DNA of 64,000 bases from Vicinamibacterales bacterium (GCA_036504215.1 DASXVO010000033.1:85652-149651); one strand, 5' to 3'. Positions 43,842-53,260 are shown, counted from the first letter of the stretch. Notes: generated by a model not told the origin, from the sequence alone. Program-made: numbers and translations.

Positions 43842-44593
43842 ATCGGACCGGCCGGCACCTGCGCATCCGCCAACTCCTCGAGCGCCAGGAATTCGTCGAC
43901 CTGGAATCGCTCTGCCGCCTGCTGGACACCTCCGAGTCGACGATCCGCCGCGACCTCGTGGAACTCGAGCGCCAGAGGATCGTGAAGCGCGTGCATGGCG
44001 GCGCGCTCGCCGTCCAGCCGCGCGATCATCTCCTGGATCACGACTGGCAGACCAGGCGCCAGTCGGACGAGAAGCAGCGCATCGGCCGGCTGACCGCGAC
44101 CCTCATCGACGAAGGCCAGACCGTCATCCTCGACGGGGGATCCACCGTGGCATGCGTGGCGGGCGAGCTGGCCGACCGGTCGGTGCATGCCATCACGAAC
44201 TCGCTGGCGATTGCCCAGCTCCTGAGGGCCTCGCGCAACGTCGAAGTCACCTTGACGGGCGGCTATTTGTTCCCGCGGCTCGAGGTCATGCTGGGGCCGC
44301 TCTGCGAACGGATGCTCGCCAGCGTGGCCGCCGACGTGCTCGTCATGGGAATCGGGGGGATCACCAGCGCCGGCTTCAGCAACAACAACACGCTCGTTGT
44401 CGGATCCGAACTCCGCATGATCGAGGTGTCGCGCACCGTCATCATCGTGGCCGATGCCACGAAGTTCGGCCGGCCCGGGATGGTCCCCGTGGCTCCGCTG
44501 GAGATCGCCGACGTGGTCGTATCGGACTCGTCGCTCGCGCTGGAGTACCGCCAGATGCTCGAGGACCACGGCGTCAGGCTCCTCCTCGCCTGA
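43838..44593 (+). CDS. DeoR-family transcriptional regulator
   Basis: Sugar-phosphate-responsive regulator of 251 residues. The N-terminal winged helix-turn-helix is canonical (LESLCRLLDTSESTIRRDLV, then KRVHGGA). The C-terminal DeoR effector domain follows (DGGSTVACVAGEL, TNSLAIAQLL, TLTGGYLFPRLEVMLGP, VVIVADATKFG-like). DeoR proteins of sugar pathways are usually repressors relieved by a phosphorylated intermediate, here perhaps rhamnulose 1-phosphate or DHAP. It is the last gene of the operon (ATGA overlap with the aldolase) and is probably autoregulated through the repeats at 37.2-37.4 kb. Confidence 0.92.
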   Translation: MNRTGRHLRIRQLLERQEFVDLESLCRLLDTSESTIRRDLVELERQRIVKRVHGGALAVQPRDHLLDHDWQTRRQSDEKQRIGRLTATLIDEGQTVILDGGSTVACVAGELADRSVHAITNSLAIAQLLRASRNVEVTLTGGYLFPRLEVMLGPLCERMLASVAADVLVMGIGGITSAGFSNNNTLVVGSELRMIEVSRTVIIVADATKFGRPGMVPVAPLEIADVVVSDSSLALEYRQMLEDHGVRLLLA

Positions 44594-44654
44594 GGACGCG
44601 CCGGCCTCCGGGATTGGCCGCCACGGTCCCCGGGTTCCTCGCGGCAACTTCCGG

Positions 44655-44683
44655 TTGTGCCCAACAGCGGAAACGCATATAAG
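44655..44683 (+). promoter_or_regulatory. Possible promoter for the MASE1 kinase gene
   Basis: TTGTGC, a 17-base spacer and TATAAG lie between deoR and the kinase gene. The -10 box is good, the -35 weak. Confidence 0.35.
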
Positions 44684-44726
44684 GCTCTGAAGAGAGACCT
44701 CTCCCTGGGCCACGCGGCGACTCATC

Positions 44727-47700
44727 ATGGAGCACACGTCGATGCCCGCATCTGAGTCACTCTACGCTGGCGCGACCGCTCGCGACGACAACCGGCGGCT
44801 CTTTCCCATCGAGCTCTCCGCGACCGGGAGGGTGTCTTGGATCGCCCTCGTCGCCGTCGCCTATTTCCTCGCGGCGCGGTTCGGCCTCGCATTCGTGATG
44901 GAACCCGAGGGCATCGCTCCCATCTGGATGCCCGAGGGCATCTTCCTCTCCGCCATCCTGCTGACGCGTCGAGAAGTCAGGCCGCATGTCGTCGCCGCGC
45001 TCTGTCTCACCGACTTCGCGGCGGAGTTGCTTGCCGGAACGCCGCTCCGCGTCAGCGGCCTCTACGCGCTCGTCCTGACCGGTGACGCGCTGCTGAGCTT
45101 CTGGCTGATAGTCCGGATCGCGAAGTCTCCCATCACGTTCGGGAGGACTCGGGACGTCGTCTGGTTCCTCGCCCTCGCCGTCATAGTCAGCAACGGCCTC
45201 ACGGCGCTCGCGGCCGCCGCGGCCTCCGAGTTCATCCCGGGGGCGTCGTTCTGGCTGTCGTGGCGATTGTGGGCGACATCAGACGCCATCGGCAACATCC
45301 TCGTCACTCCTCTCCTCGTCGTCTGGGCTTCCCCGAGGCCAGGCAGGGCGGCGACCTGGAATGCAACGCGGACGATAGAGGCGGCGGCGCTGTTCGCGGC
45401 GCTCGCCTCGCTGAACTTCCTGGCCTTCGGCTACCTGTCCGGATCCGGCCTGTTCTTCCTCCTGCTGCCCTACTCCACCTTCCCGTTCCTCATCTGGGCC
45501 GCCCTTCGATTCGGAATGCGTGGTGTCACCGCGGCCCTGGCGATTCTGGCTGCGATTGTCATCCCGTTCGCCGCCGCCGACAGGCTCCCGACCTTCTACT
45601 ACTTCGGGACACTCGTGAGCGACGTGATCATCGTCCAGCTCTTCCTGGCCATCATGGCGATTCCCGCGCTCTTCCTGGGAGCGAGTGTGGCCGAGCGGAA
45701 GGAAGCCACCGAATCGCTGGACGAGCAGCACGCGAGGCTGAACAAGGCCGAAGAGATCTCGCTCGTGGGAAGTTGGGAGCTCGATCTGAGTACGAACCGC
45801 CTGATTTGGTCGGATGAGGTCTACCGGATCTTCGGATTCGCCCCGCGATCCGTTGAAGTCACGTACGAAATGTTCCTCGAGGCCGTCCACCCGGAAGACC
45901 GGGCGGGCGTCGATGCCGCGTACGCCGGTTCGCTCCGGGATCGGCGGGACGAGTACGAGGTCGAACACCGGGTCGTCCGGCGGGCGACGGGCGAAGTCCG
46001 TCACGTGCTCGAGAGGTGCCGGCACCTTCGGGACGCCTCGGGGCGAGCCGTGCGATCGGTGGGCATGGTGCACGACATCACGGAGAACCGGCGGGTCGAG
46101 CAGACGCTGCGCGAGAGCGAATCGCGGTTTCGCGCCATCTTCGAGGATTCGCCGATCGCCATCTGGGAGGAAGACCTCTCGACCGTCAAGGCGCGCTTCG
46201 ACGAACTACGCCGGTCGGGCGTGACCGATTTCCGGGCGCACCTCGATCGGAACCCGGACGAGGCCTCGCGCCTGACGGCCAGCGCGCGCGTCCTCGACAT
46301 CAACCAGGCCGCCGCCAGGGTTCTCGGCTTCGAGAACAAGGACGCTGCCATCCGCGATATCCCGCGCCATGTCACCGCCGAGTCCCTTCAGGCCTTCAAG
46401 AATGGACTGATCGCCCTCGCGGAGGGCCGGACGCACTTCCACGATGAGGTTCCGCTCCTGACCGCCGATGGCACGACGGCGGTGTTCGACGTGACCTTCG
46501 CCGTCCAGCGCGGACACGAAGACACGCTCTCGCGCGCCCTGGTTTCGTTCGTGGACATCACCGAACGCCGGCGTGCGGAGGCAGCCGTTCGCGAGCGAGA
46601 CAAGTACATCGAAGCGATCCTCGAATGCTCCCCTATCGGGTTCGCCGTCAACACGATTCACGATGGCAGAATCGTGTTCGTGGGCGGAAAGTTCGAGGAC
46701 ATCTACGGCGTCCGGCGGGGCAGCGTTCACTCGGTCGAGGAGTTCTTCGAGGAGGTCTACCCGGATCCGACGTTCCGCGAGGCCATGCGCGCCCGCATCG
46801 CCGCCGACATGGCCAGCGGCGACACCGCCCGGATGCGCTGGGAGGAGATTCCGATTACCACCGCCGACGGGGACAAGCGGTTCGTCACGGCGATCAACAT
46901 CCCCGTGCCCGGCCAGAACCTCATGGTGTCCACCGTGCAGGATGTCACCGCGCGTCACCGGGCCGAGGCGGCGCTGCGCGAGAGCGAGGAACGTTTCCGC
47001 ACGCTCATCGAGCAGGCCGGCGACGCGTTCGAGTTGCTCGATGCGGAAGGGCGGTACCTGGATGCAAACACCGCGGCCTGCCGGCAACTGGGATGTTCGA
47101 GGGAGGAACTGCTGCGCTCGACGGTATTCGATACCGACCCCCTGCTGACCAGGGAACACTACGCGACAACATTCCAGGCGCTGATGGGCAAGCCCGCGGT
47201 GACGTTCGAGAGCACCCACCGGCGATTCGACGGAACGACGTTCCCCGTGGAGGTCTGCACGTCGGTCACCCGGCTGGGAGACGACCTCCGGGCCGTGACG
47301 CTCGTTCGCGACATCACCGAGCGCAAGCGCGCGGAGCAGGAGAAGGAGAAGCTGCTAGGACAGCTCATGCAGTCGCAGAAGATGGAATCGGTCGGGCGAC
47401 TGGCCGGCGGCGTCGCACACGATTTCAACAACATGCTGAGCGTCATCCTCGGGAACGCGGAGTTGGCCATCTCGGATCCGGCCGTGAATCCGCCCGTCCG
47501 GGAGTGCCTGCAGCAGATCCAGGCGGCCGCGGTCCGATCGGCGGACCTGACCCGGCAGTTACTGGCCTTCGCCCGCAAGCAGACGATTGCGCCCAAGGTC
47601 CTCGACCTGAACGACGCCGTGACGGGCATGCTGAAGATGCTCAAGCGGCTCATCGGTGAGGACATCGACCTGGCATGGAAGCCGAGAGCGGACCTGTGGC

Positions 47701-48500
47701 CGGTCAAGCTGGACCCTGCCCAGATCGACCAGATCCTGGCGAACCTGTGCGTCAACGCCAGGGACGCCATCGCCGGGGTGGGCCGGGTGACGATCGAGAC
47801 GGGGAAGGCCGGTTTCGACGAGTCCTACTGCGCGACTCACGCGGGCTCACTGCCCGGCCAGTTCGTCATGCTCGCCGTCAGCGACGACGGCTGCGGTATG
47901 AGCCAGGAGGTCCTCGACCATCTCTTCGAGCCCTTCTTCACGACGAAGGACTTCGGCCATGGCACCGGACTGGGCCTTGCCACGGTGTACGGGATCGTCA
48001 AGCAGAACGACGGATTCATCAACGTCTACAGCGAGCCCGGTCAGGGGACCACCTTCAAGATCTACCTTCCCAGGTTCCAGGCCGAGGAGGTCGAGGAGGT
48101 CGTGGCACCGGAGGACCGGGCGCCCCGCCGCGGCACCGAGACCGTGCTGCTGGTGGAGGACGAGGGGATGATCCTGAAGCTCGGCGCCACGATCCTGGGC
48201 ACGCTTGGTTACTCGGTTCTCGCGGCCCGTACGCCGAGCGAGGCGTTGTCGATCTCCGCCGGGCACGAGGGGCCGATCCATCTCCTGATCACCGACGTGG
48301 TGATGCCCGAGATGAACGGACGCGAGTTGCGGGATCGGATCCTGGCCGAGCGCCCTGAGACCAGGACGTTGTTCATGTCCGGCTATACCGCCAACACGAT
48401 TGCCCACCACGGCGTCCTGGAGGACGGCATCCTGTTCCTCCAAAAACCGTTTTCGATCAGGAGCCTGGCCGGCAAGGCCCGCGAGGCGCTCGATCGGTGA
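44727..48500 (+). CDS. MASE1-PAS hybrid histidine kinase with receiver
   Basis: Inner-membrane hybrid kinase of 1257 residues. Residues ~25-320 form a MASE1 sensor with about eight helices (GLAFVMEPEGIAPIWMPEGI). Four PAS-type domains follow (beginning near LVGSWELDLSTNRLIWSDE, FRAIFEDSPIAIWEEDLS, IEAILECSPIGFAVNTIHDG and FRTLIEQAGDAFELLDAEGR). The H-box GRLAGGVAHDFNNMLSVILG has its histidine near residue 897, then the ATPase boxes NLCVNARDAI and DDGCGMSQEVLDHLFEPFFT. A C-terminal receiver (VLLVEDEGMILKL, LITDVVMPEMNG) has its phospho-aspartate near 1190. It may pass phosphate to a separate Hpt protein. No output regulator is adjacent. Confidence 0.92.
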   Translation: MEHTSMPASESLYAGATARDDNRRLFPIELSATGRVSWIALVAVAYFLAARFGLAFVMEPEGIAPIWMPEGIFLSAILLTRREVRPHVVAALCLTDFAAELLAGTPLRVSGLYALVLTGDALLSFWLIVRIAKSPITFGRTRDVVWFLALAVIVSNGLTALAAAAASEFIPGASFWLSWRLWATSDAIGNILVTPLLVVWASPRPGRAATWNATRTIEAAALFAALASLNFLAFGYLSGSGLFFLLLPYSTFPFLIWAALRFGMRGVTAALAILAAIVIPFAAADRLPTFYYFGTLVSDVIIVQLFLAIMAIPALFLGASVAERKEATESLDEQHARLNKAEEISLVGSWELDLSTNRLIWSDEVYRIFGFAPRSVEVTYEMFLEAVHPEDRAGVDAAYAGSLRDRRDEYEVEHRVVRRATGEVRHVLERCRHLRDASGRAVRSVGMVHDITENRRVEQTLRESESRFRAIFEDSPIAIWEEDLSTVKARFDELRRSGVTDFRAHLDRNPDEASRLTASARVLDINQAAARVLGFENKDAAIRDIPRHVTAESLQAFKNGLIALAEGRTHFHDEVPLLTADGTTAVFDVTFAVQRGHEDTLSRALVSFVDITERRRAEAAVRERDKYIEAILECSPIGFAVNTIHDGRIVFVGGKFEDIYGVRRGSVHSVEEFFEEVYPDPTFREAMRARIAADMASGDTARMRWEEIPITTADGDKRFVTAINIPVPGQNLMVSTVQDVTARHRAEAALRESEERFRTLIEQAGDAFELLDAEGRYLDANTAACRQLGCSREELLRSTVFDTDPLLTREHYATTFQALMGKPAVTFESTHRRFDGTTFPVEVCTSVTRLGDDLRAVTLVRDITERKRAEQEKEKLLGQLMQSQKMESVGRLAGGVAHDFNNMLSVILGNAELAISDPAVNPPVRECLQQIQAAAVRSADLTRQLLAFARKQTIAPKVLDLNDAVTGMLKMLKRLIGEDIDLAWKPRADLWPVKLDPAQIDQILANLCVNARDAIAGVGRVTIETGKAGFDESYCATHAGSLPGQFVMLAVSDDGCGMSQEVLDHLFEPFFTTKDFGHGTGLGLATVYGIVKQNDGFINVYSEPGQGTTFKIYLPRFQAEEVEEVVAPEDRAPRRGTETVLLVEDEGMILKLGATILGTLGYSVLAARTPSEALSISAGHEGPIHLLITDVVMPEMNGRELRDRILAERPETRTLFMSGYTANTIAHHGVLEDGILFLQKPFSIRSLAGKAREALDR

Positions 48501-48552
48501 GGCACGCCCCCGCATCGTGACCCGCGAGGTCCGGGAGCAGAGGCTCTCGCGG

Positions 48553-49608
48553 TCAGTACGCCGGCACGATGCGCCGCATGATGATGTCGAGGGTCGCCAT
48601 CCACTGAGCGGCTGCCACGGCCGAGCCGACCCCCTGCCAGCGGTTCGTCGCGGTCACCACCAGTCCCACGCGCGGTACGACGACGATGAACTGGCCGCCG
48701 AAGCCGTTCGCGAAGGTGAAGTCCGATCCGGCGGTCTGGCCAGTCCACCATCCAAAGCCGTAGCCCGACGCATACGCCTGGGCACTCGTCGCCATCTGCG
48801 TCCGTGTCGCGTCACGAATCCAGCTGGCGGGGACGACCTGCCGTCCGCCGGCCTGGCCGCCCGCGAGGACCAGGTTTCCGATGGCCACCATGTCCATCGG
48901 CGTGAGCCTGAGGCCGGCCGCGGCGTTGTTGTAGTCCTGTCTGTCGACCTCCCACTGGCGCGACCCGATGCCGAGTGGCCCGAACAGGCTGTCGCGCGCG
49001 AAGTCCGCGGTGGACAGGCCGCACGCCCGCGTCAGAATCGGCGACAGCACGTGGTAGGCCGCCGAGAAGTAGCTGAAGCGTGTGCCGGGCGGGGCGAGCA
49101 GCGGCTGATCCCAGACGTACGCGACTTGGTTCGGCGCCGCCGCCCACCGGTTGTACTCACCCACGTCGGCCAGTTCGTCGCCTCCAATCCCGCTGGACAT
49201 CGTCAGCAGATGCCGCACCGTGACCGCCGCTCTCGCGGGGTCCGACGGGCCGAGCGGACCGAGTAGTTCTCCGACGGTCTGGTCGAGCGAGCGCAGGCAC
49301 CCTCGATCGAGGGCGATGCCCACCAGCAACGAGACGACGCTCTTGGTGCCGGACCGTATGTCCTGGGGCGTGTCCGCCCCTCCACCGTTGGAGTACTCCT
49401 GGCGGTCGATGACACCGTCGTGTGCAACCACCAGGCTCGTCAGGTTCACCTGCTGCCTGGCGAACGCATAGGCCGCATCGAGTGCCGCGGTCGTCCCGCC
49501 GCCGCCCGGACTCGGCGATGCGGAGGAACTGCCGCCGCAGCCGATTGCGAGTCCCAGCACCGTCGTGGCGCCGATCAGCCCCAGACACCCGCAGCCATTC
49601 ATCGACAT
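48553..49608 (-). CDS. Class C beta-lactamase-like serine hydrolase lipoprotein
   Basis: Predicted lipoprotein of 351 residues with lipobox LGLAIGC near the N-terminus, then a Ser/Gly/Pro linker. The beta-lactamase/penicillin-binding fold shows the catalytic SxxK as SGTK (DIRSGTKSVVSLLVG), then HLLTMSSGIGG, and PPGTRFSYFSAAYHVLSPIL around the second motif tyrosine. This group includes esterases and D-amino-peptidases, so antibiotic hydrolysis should not be assumed. The ATG at 49608 is chosen because GGAGGAGG lies nine bases upstream and it gives a clean signal sequence. A broken paralogue lies just beyond its start. Confidence 0.85.
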   Translation of the reverse strand: MSMNGCGCLGLIGATTVLGLAIGCGGSSSASPSPGGGGTTAALDAAYAFARQQVNLTSLVVAHDGVIDRQEYSNGGGADTPQDIRSGTKSVVSLLVGIALDRGCLRSLDQTVGELLGPLGPSDPARAAVTVRHLLTMSSGIGGDELADVGEYNRWAAAPNQVAYVWDQPLLAPPGTRFSYFSAAYHVLSPILTRACGLSTADFARDSLFGPLGIGSRQWEVDRQDYNNAAAGLRLTPMDMVAIGNLVLAGGQAGGRQVVPASWIRDATRTQMATSAQAYASGYGFGWWTGQTAGSDFTFANGFGGQFIVVVPRVGLVVTATNRWQGVGSAVAAAQWMATLDIIMRRIVPAY

Positions 49609-49758
49609 CGGTCCGTGCCTCCTCCGACGTGCCGTCCGGCAACGCCCGTGCCACCGACCTCCATTCTGAACCAGCGACCCCGGCTTGGCCATGTCTCGCG
49701 GCCGCGTGTACGACCCGCCGCCCGCGTGCGGCAGCCCGGGCGGTGTCCTCGAGCACAG

Positions 49759-50034
49759 CTACCAATGTGCCCCGACAGCGCCGATCGGCTGGAACAGCCG
49801 TTCGGCGGCGTACTCGTCGAAGGGACGACCAGTGGCAGCCCCCACCAGGGCCGCGAGCAGAATCGGCGCGCCGCTGACGTACTCCGACCTGGTTCCCGGT
49901 GGCTCACGCATCGGCCAGTCGAGGATCAGGCGAATCCAGTCGCCGCGGCGGAGGCGCCTCCCTCCCATACCACCGACGAGCGGCGCCGAAAACGACAATT
50001 CGCACGCCGCCCGCAAACCCGGGAGCCCATCCAA
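49759..50034 (-). pseudogene. Fragment of a second beta-lactamase-like hydrolase
   Basis: The minus-strand frame reads DWIRLILDWPMREPPGTRSE, then YVSGAPILLAALVGAATGRP and FDEYAAERLFQPIGAVGAHW. This is the tyrosine-motif region of the same fold as the neighbouring lipoprotein (compare PPGTRFSYFSAAYHVLSPIL). The SxxK serine region upstream and the C-terminal half are both missing. It lies on the same strand, upstream of the intact gene, and looks like a decayed duplicate. Confidence 0.6.
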
Positions 50035-50158
50035 CCGTCAAACTGGTGTTCACGATCCTCGGCGAACATTCATCCTCGGTTTGTCGTCTATGAAAAGCAG
50101 GCTGCTCGCCACGTCGGCCGATTTGTCTTCCCCGCCGCTCCCTGCCGGAGGTCCGTGC

Positions 50159-52738
50159 GTGAATTCCCGTTTCATTATTGCTCTCTCCCTCGTTCTGCCG
50201 AGTCTGGCAGGCGCCCCGGTCCTGGCTGGTCCCCCGACCGCCACGCCGTCCGGTCGCGCCGTGAACAGGATTGAGGCCGCGGAGATCCCCAATGGGCCCG
50301 CGAACGCCGTCAAGCTCGACGGTGAATTCAACGAGAGCGCATGGGAGCGGGTGGAACCTGTCCGCGGATTCGTTCAGCGCGACCCGAAGGAAGGCGCGGC
50401 GCCGACGTTCCAGACCGAGGTCCGCGTCCTCTACGATCGGAACTACCTGTACGTCGGCGTCCGGGCGTTCGACGACGACCACCAGAAAATCGTCGGCATC
50501 CGTACCCGACGCGACGAAGACTCGCCGTCCGACTGGATCCGCGTGATGATCGACTCGTACTACGACCGGCGCACGGCGTACGAGTTCGCGGTCAATCCCG
50601 CTGGCGTGAAGCAGGATCGGTACTGGTTCGCCGACTCGAACAGCGACTCGAGCTGGGATGCCGTGTGGGACGTGTCGGTGAAGCGCGACGACAAGGGCTG
50701 GACGGCCGAGTTCCGCATCCCGTTCTCGCAACTCCGCTTCGAGCCCGGCAAGCGCGACACCTTCGGGTTCGCCGTGCTGCGGCAAGTCGGGCGGTTGAAC
50801 GAGACATCGTCATGGCCGCTCATCGCGAAGAGCCGGTCCGGGTTCGTCTCGCAGATGGGCGAGTTGGCCGGCCTGAAACTGGTCGGGGCGGCGAAGAAGC
50901 TCGAGATACTCCCGTACTCCGTCGGCCAGATCCAATCGCAATCGGTGGATGGCGCCAATCCGCTGGTGAGGTCCACCGATCCGTCTGGCACGCTCGGCGT
51001 GGACATGAAGTACGCCGTCACGCCCGGCTTGACGCTCACCTCGACGATCAACCCCGATTTCGGCCAGGTCGAAGCCGACCCGGCGGTCGTCAATCTCACG
51101 GCATTCGAGACCTTCTACCAGGAGCGGCGGCCGTTCTTCGTCGAGGGGTCCGGCAACCTCCGGTTCGATCTCGACTGCAACGACGGGCGGTGCACGGGGC
51201 TGTTCTACTCCCGCCGGATCGGGCGCCGACCGCATCGCGGCCCAGACGCGCCAGACGGCGGGTACGTGGCGACGCCGACCACCACGACGATCATCGGCGC
51301 GGCCAAGCTGACCGGGCGCGCGGGGGCCTTCGCAATCGGCGCGCTCGACGCGGTGACCGCCGGCCAGGACGCGCGGTTCGCGCAGGGCGTCGGCCGCTGG
51401 TCCGAGACCGTCGAGCCGACGACCAACTACACCGTGGTGCAGGCGAAGCGCGAATGGGCCAATCAGTCGTCGCTCGGGTTCGCGGTCACGAACACGGCGC
51501 GCCGGCTCAACCAGGACGTCAGCTTCCTGCCGTCCAACGCGACGACGGGCGGCGTGAACTGGGATTGGCGGCTGAAGGATCCGCGCTACTCGGTGACCGG
51601 CTACTGGGCGGGAAGCTCGGTGCGTGGCAGCGCGGAGGCCCTCGACGAGGTCCAGCGCAGCGCCGTCCACTATTTCCAGCGGCCCGACGGGGACTATCTC
51701 GGGTACGACCCCACGCGCTCGTCGCTCAACGGCCACGCCGGGTCGGTCGGCTTCCAGAAGATCGGCGGATCGAGGGTGCGATTCAGCTTCAACGGCAATT
51801 ACAAGACGCCGGGCTTCGACGTCAACGACCTCGGATACCAGCGGCGCGCGGACGAGATCTCGCAGTCCGGCTGGGTGCAGATCCGGTGGGACACGCCCAC
51901 CAAGTTGTACCGGAACGTCAGACTCAACTTCAACCAGTGGGCCGGCTGGAACTTCGGCGGCGATCCCCGGTTCAACGGCACGAACGTGAACGCGCACGTC
52001 GTGCTCACGTCGAACTGGTCTGCCGGCTCCGGCTTCAACCTGGAGGCTGCGGGCGTGGACGATCGGTCCACGCGCGGCGGCCCGGCCTTGCGTTCGAAGA
52101 GCGGCGGCAACATCTGGTACTACGTGCAGAGCGACAGCCGGAAGGCGGTCAACGGCGCGTGGCAGGGGTTCGTGTACCGCGACCAGTCGGGCGACACGTC
52201 GTGGGGGTTCGATCCCGAGATCACCTACCGCCCGACGGCGTTCCTCGCGGTGAGCGGCGGCGTGCACTTCGAGCGGATGAACGACGATACGCAGTGGGTG
52301 GAGAACGTCGAGAACGTTCTGTCCACCCGCTACGTGTTCGGCCGGATTCGCCAGACCACCGTGGGGCTGACGACGCGCTTCAACTACACCATCACGCCGA
52401 ACCTGACGGTGCAACTCTACGCCCAGCCGTTCATCTCGGCCGGCGCCTACTCGAACTTCAAGGAAGTCGTGAAGCCGCGTGCGGCGACGTTCGGCGGCCA
52501 GTTCGCGCCGTACGCCTACGGCGGCGAGCCCGACTTCAACTACCGCTCGTTCCGCATGACCAACGTGGTCCGCTGGGAGTACAAGCCCGGCTCCGCCCTC
52601 TACATCGTCTGGCAACAGGTGCGGGAGGACACGGCGTCGATTGGCGCCTTCCGGTACCGCCAGGACCTGAACGATCTCTTCGCGCTGCCGGCGACGAACG
52701 TGTTCCTCGTCAAGTTCTCCTACTGGCTGAACTTGTAG
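50159..52738 (+). CDS. DUF5916 outer-membrane protein with CBM9-like N-domain
   Basis: Exported protein of 859 residues. The GTG at 50159 has GGAGG eight bases upstream and yields a good signal peptide (FIIALSLVLPSLAGAPVLAG). The longer open frame from 49685 overlaps the hydrolase fragment and looks non-coding. Residues ~35-225 are a CBM9-like beta-sandwich (AVKLDGEFNESAWERVEPVR, then WTAEFRIPFSQLRF). The rest is DUF5916 (DFGQVEADPAVVNLTAFETF, then RRPFFVEGSG), probably a membrane beta-barrel ending in FSYWLNL. Such proteins are common in Bacteroidota, Gemmatimonadota and acidobacteria; the function is unknown, and a surface or hydrolase role has been guessed. Confidence 0.88.
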   Translation: MNSRFIIALSLVLPSLAGAPVLAGPPTATPSGRAVNRIEAAEIPNGPANAVKLDGEFNESAWERVEPVRGFVQRDPKEGAAPTFQTEVRVLYDRNYLYVGVRAFDDDHQKIVGIRTRRDEDSPSDWIRVMIDSYYDRRTAYEFAVNPAGVKQDRYWFADSNSDSSWDAVWDVSVKRDDKGWTAEFRIPFSQLRFEPGKRDTFGFAVLRQVGRLNETSSWPLIAKSRSGFVSQMGELAGLKLVGAAKKLEILPYSVGQIQSQSVDGANPLVRSTDPSGTLGVDMKYAVTPGLTLTSTINPDFGQVEADPAVVNLTAFETFYQERRPFFVEGSGNLRFDLDCNDGRCTGLFYSRRIGRRPHRGPDAPDGGYVATPTTTTIIGAAKLTGRAGAFAIGALDAVTAGQDARFAQGVGRWSETVEPTTNYTVVQAKREWANQSSLGFAVTNTARRLNQDVSFLPSNATTGGVNWDWRLKDPRYSVTGYWAGSSVRGSAEALDEVQRSAVHYFQRPDGDYLGYDPTRSSLNGHAGSVGFQKIGGSRVRFSFNGNYKTPGFDVNDLGYQRRADEISQSGWVQIRWDTPTKLYRNVRLNFNQWAGWNFGGDPRFNGTNVNAHVVLTSNWSAGSGFNLEAAGVDDRSTRGGPALRSKSGGNIWYYVQSDSRKAVNGAWQGFVYRDQSGDTSWGFDPEITYRPTAFLAVSGGVHFERMNDDTQWVENVENVLSTRYVFGRIRQTTVGLTTRFNYTITPNLTVQLYAQPFISAGAYSNFKEVVKPRAATFGGQFAPYAYGGEPDFNYRSFRMTNVVRWEYKPGSALYIVWQQVREDTASIGAFRYRQDLNDLFALPATNVFLVKFSYWLNL

Positions 52739-52855
52739 CGGCCGAGAGCCGGCTCATCGCCCGGGCGCCACGACGTGCCCGACCCGCGCCGGCGCTGGCT
52801 CCACCCTCGGTGTCCTCGGTGCAGGTGGCGGCGGTTCGCTTCGTCTCACTCAGAA

Positions 52856-52891
52856 TATAGCCGTTGACACTATATTCTTAGTGGCTATACT
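52856..52891 (+). promoter_or_regulatory. padR promoter with nested palindromes
   Basis: TTGACA (52864-52869), a 16-base spacer and TATACT (52886-52891) form a strong promoter. An outer inverted repeat TATAGCC / GGCTATA (52856-52862, 52883-52889) and an inner one CACTA / TAGTG (52868-52872, 52879-52883) overlap both boxes. The padR ATG at 52898 falls about where transcription should begin, so the mRNA would be leaderless. Confidence 0.7.
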
Positions 52892-52897
52892 TGGCGC

Positions 52898-53260
52898 ATG
52901 GCACACACGGCCGCTGACGTCGATGCCCTCCTGCCGCTCCCTCCCGTGACCTTCCACATCCTGATCGCGCTGGCCAAGGACGATCGCCACGGCTACGCGA
53001 TCATCCACGATGTCGAAGAGCGCACGGGTGGGGCGCTCCGCCTGAGCGCTGGCACACTGTATCGATCCATCCAGCGTCTGCTCGAGCAGGGCTTGATCGT
53101 CGAGACTCGAGATCGCCCCGCGCCGGAACTCGACGATGAGCGTCGTCGGTACTATCGCATCACGCTCTTCGGCGCGGCCGTCGCTCGGGCCGAGGCGCGG
53201 CGGATGTCCGGGCTGGTCAGGATGGCGCGGGCCCAGGGGCTCGTGCTGGGGAAGGCATGA
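52898..53260 (+). CDS. PadR-family transcriptional regulator
   Basis: Winged-helix repressor of 120 residues: LPPVTFHILIALAKDDRHGY at the N-terminus, LSAGTLYRSIQRLLEQGLIV for the recognition helix and wing, and a short C-terminal dimerisation helix. PadR regulators of this type sit directly before ADOP permeases in acidobacteria and are thought to control them. Its ATG has no ribosome-binding site but lies at the predicted transcription start. The stop codon overlaps the start of the permease gene (ATGA). Autoregulation through the palindromes upstream is likely. Confidence 0.92.
   Translation: MAHTAADVDALLPLPPVTFHILIALAKDDRHGYAIIHDVEERTGGALRLSAGTLYRSIQRLLEQGLIVETRDRPAPELDDERRRYYRITLFGAAVARAEARRMSGLVRMARAQGLVLGKA

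Noticed and set aside
48553..49608. Calling the lipoprotein an antibiotic-resistance beta-lactamase
   Set aside because: Only the general serine-hydrolase fold is evident; many members are esterases or peptidases.
49685..50158. 5' extension of the DUF5916 frame
   Set aside because: It overlaps a minus-strand hydrolase fragment and has no signal peptide; the GTG at 50159 has a good ribosome-binding site and gives one.
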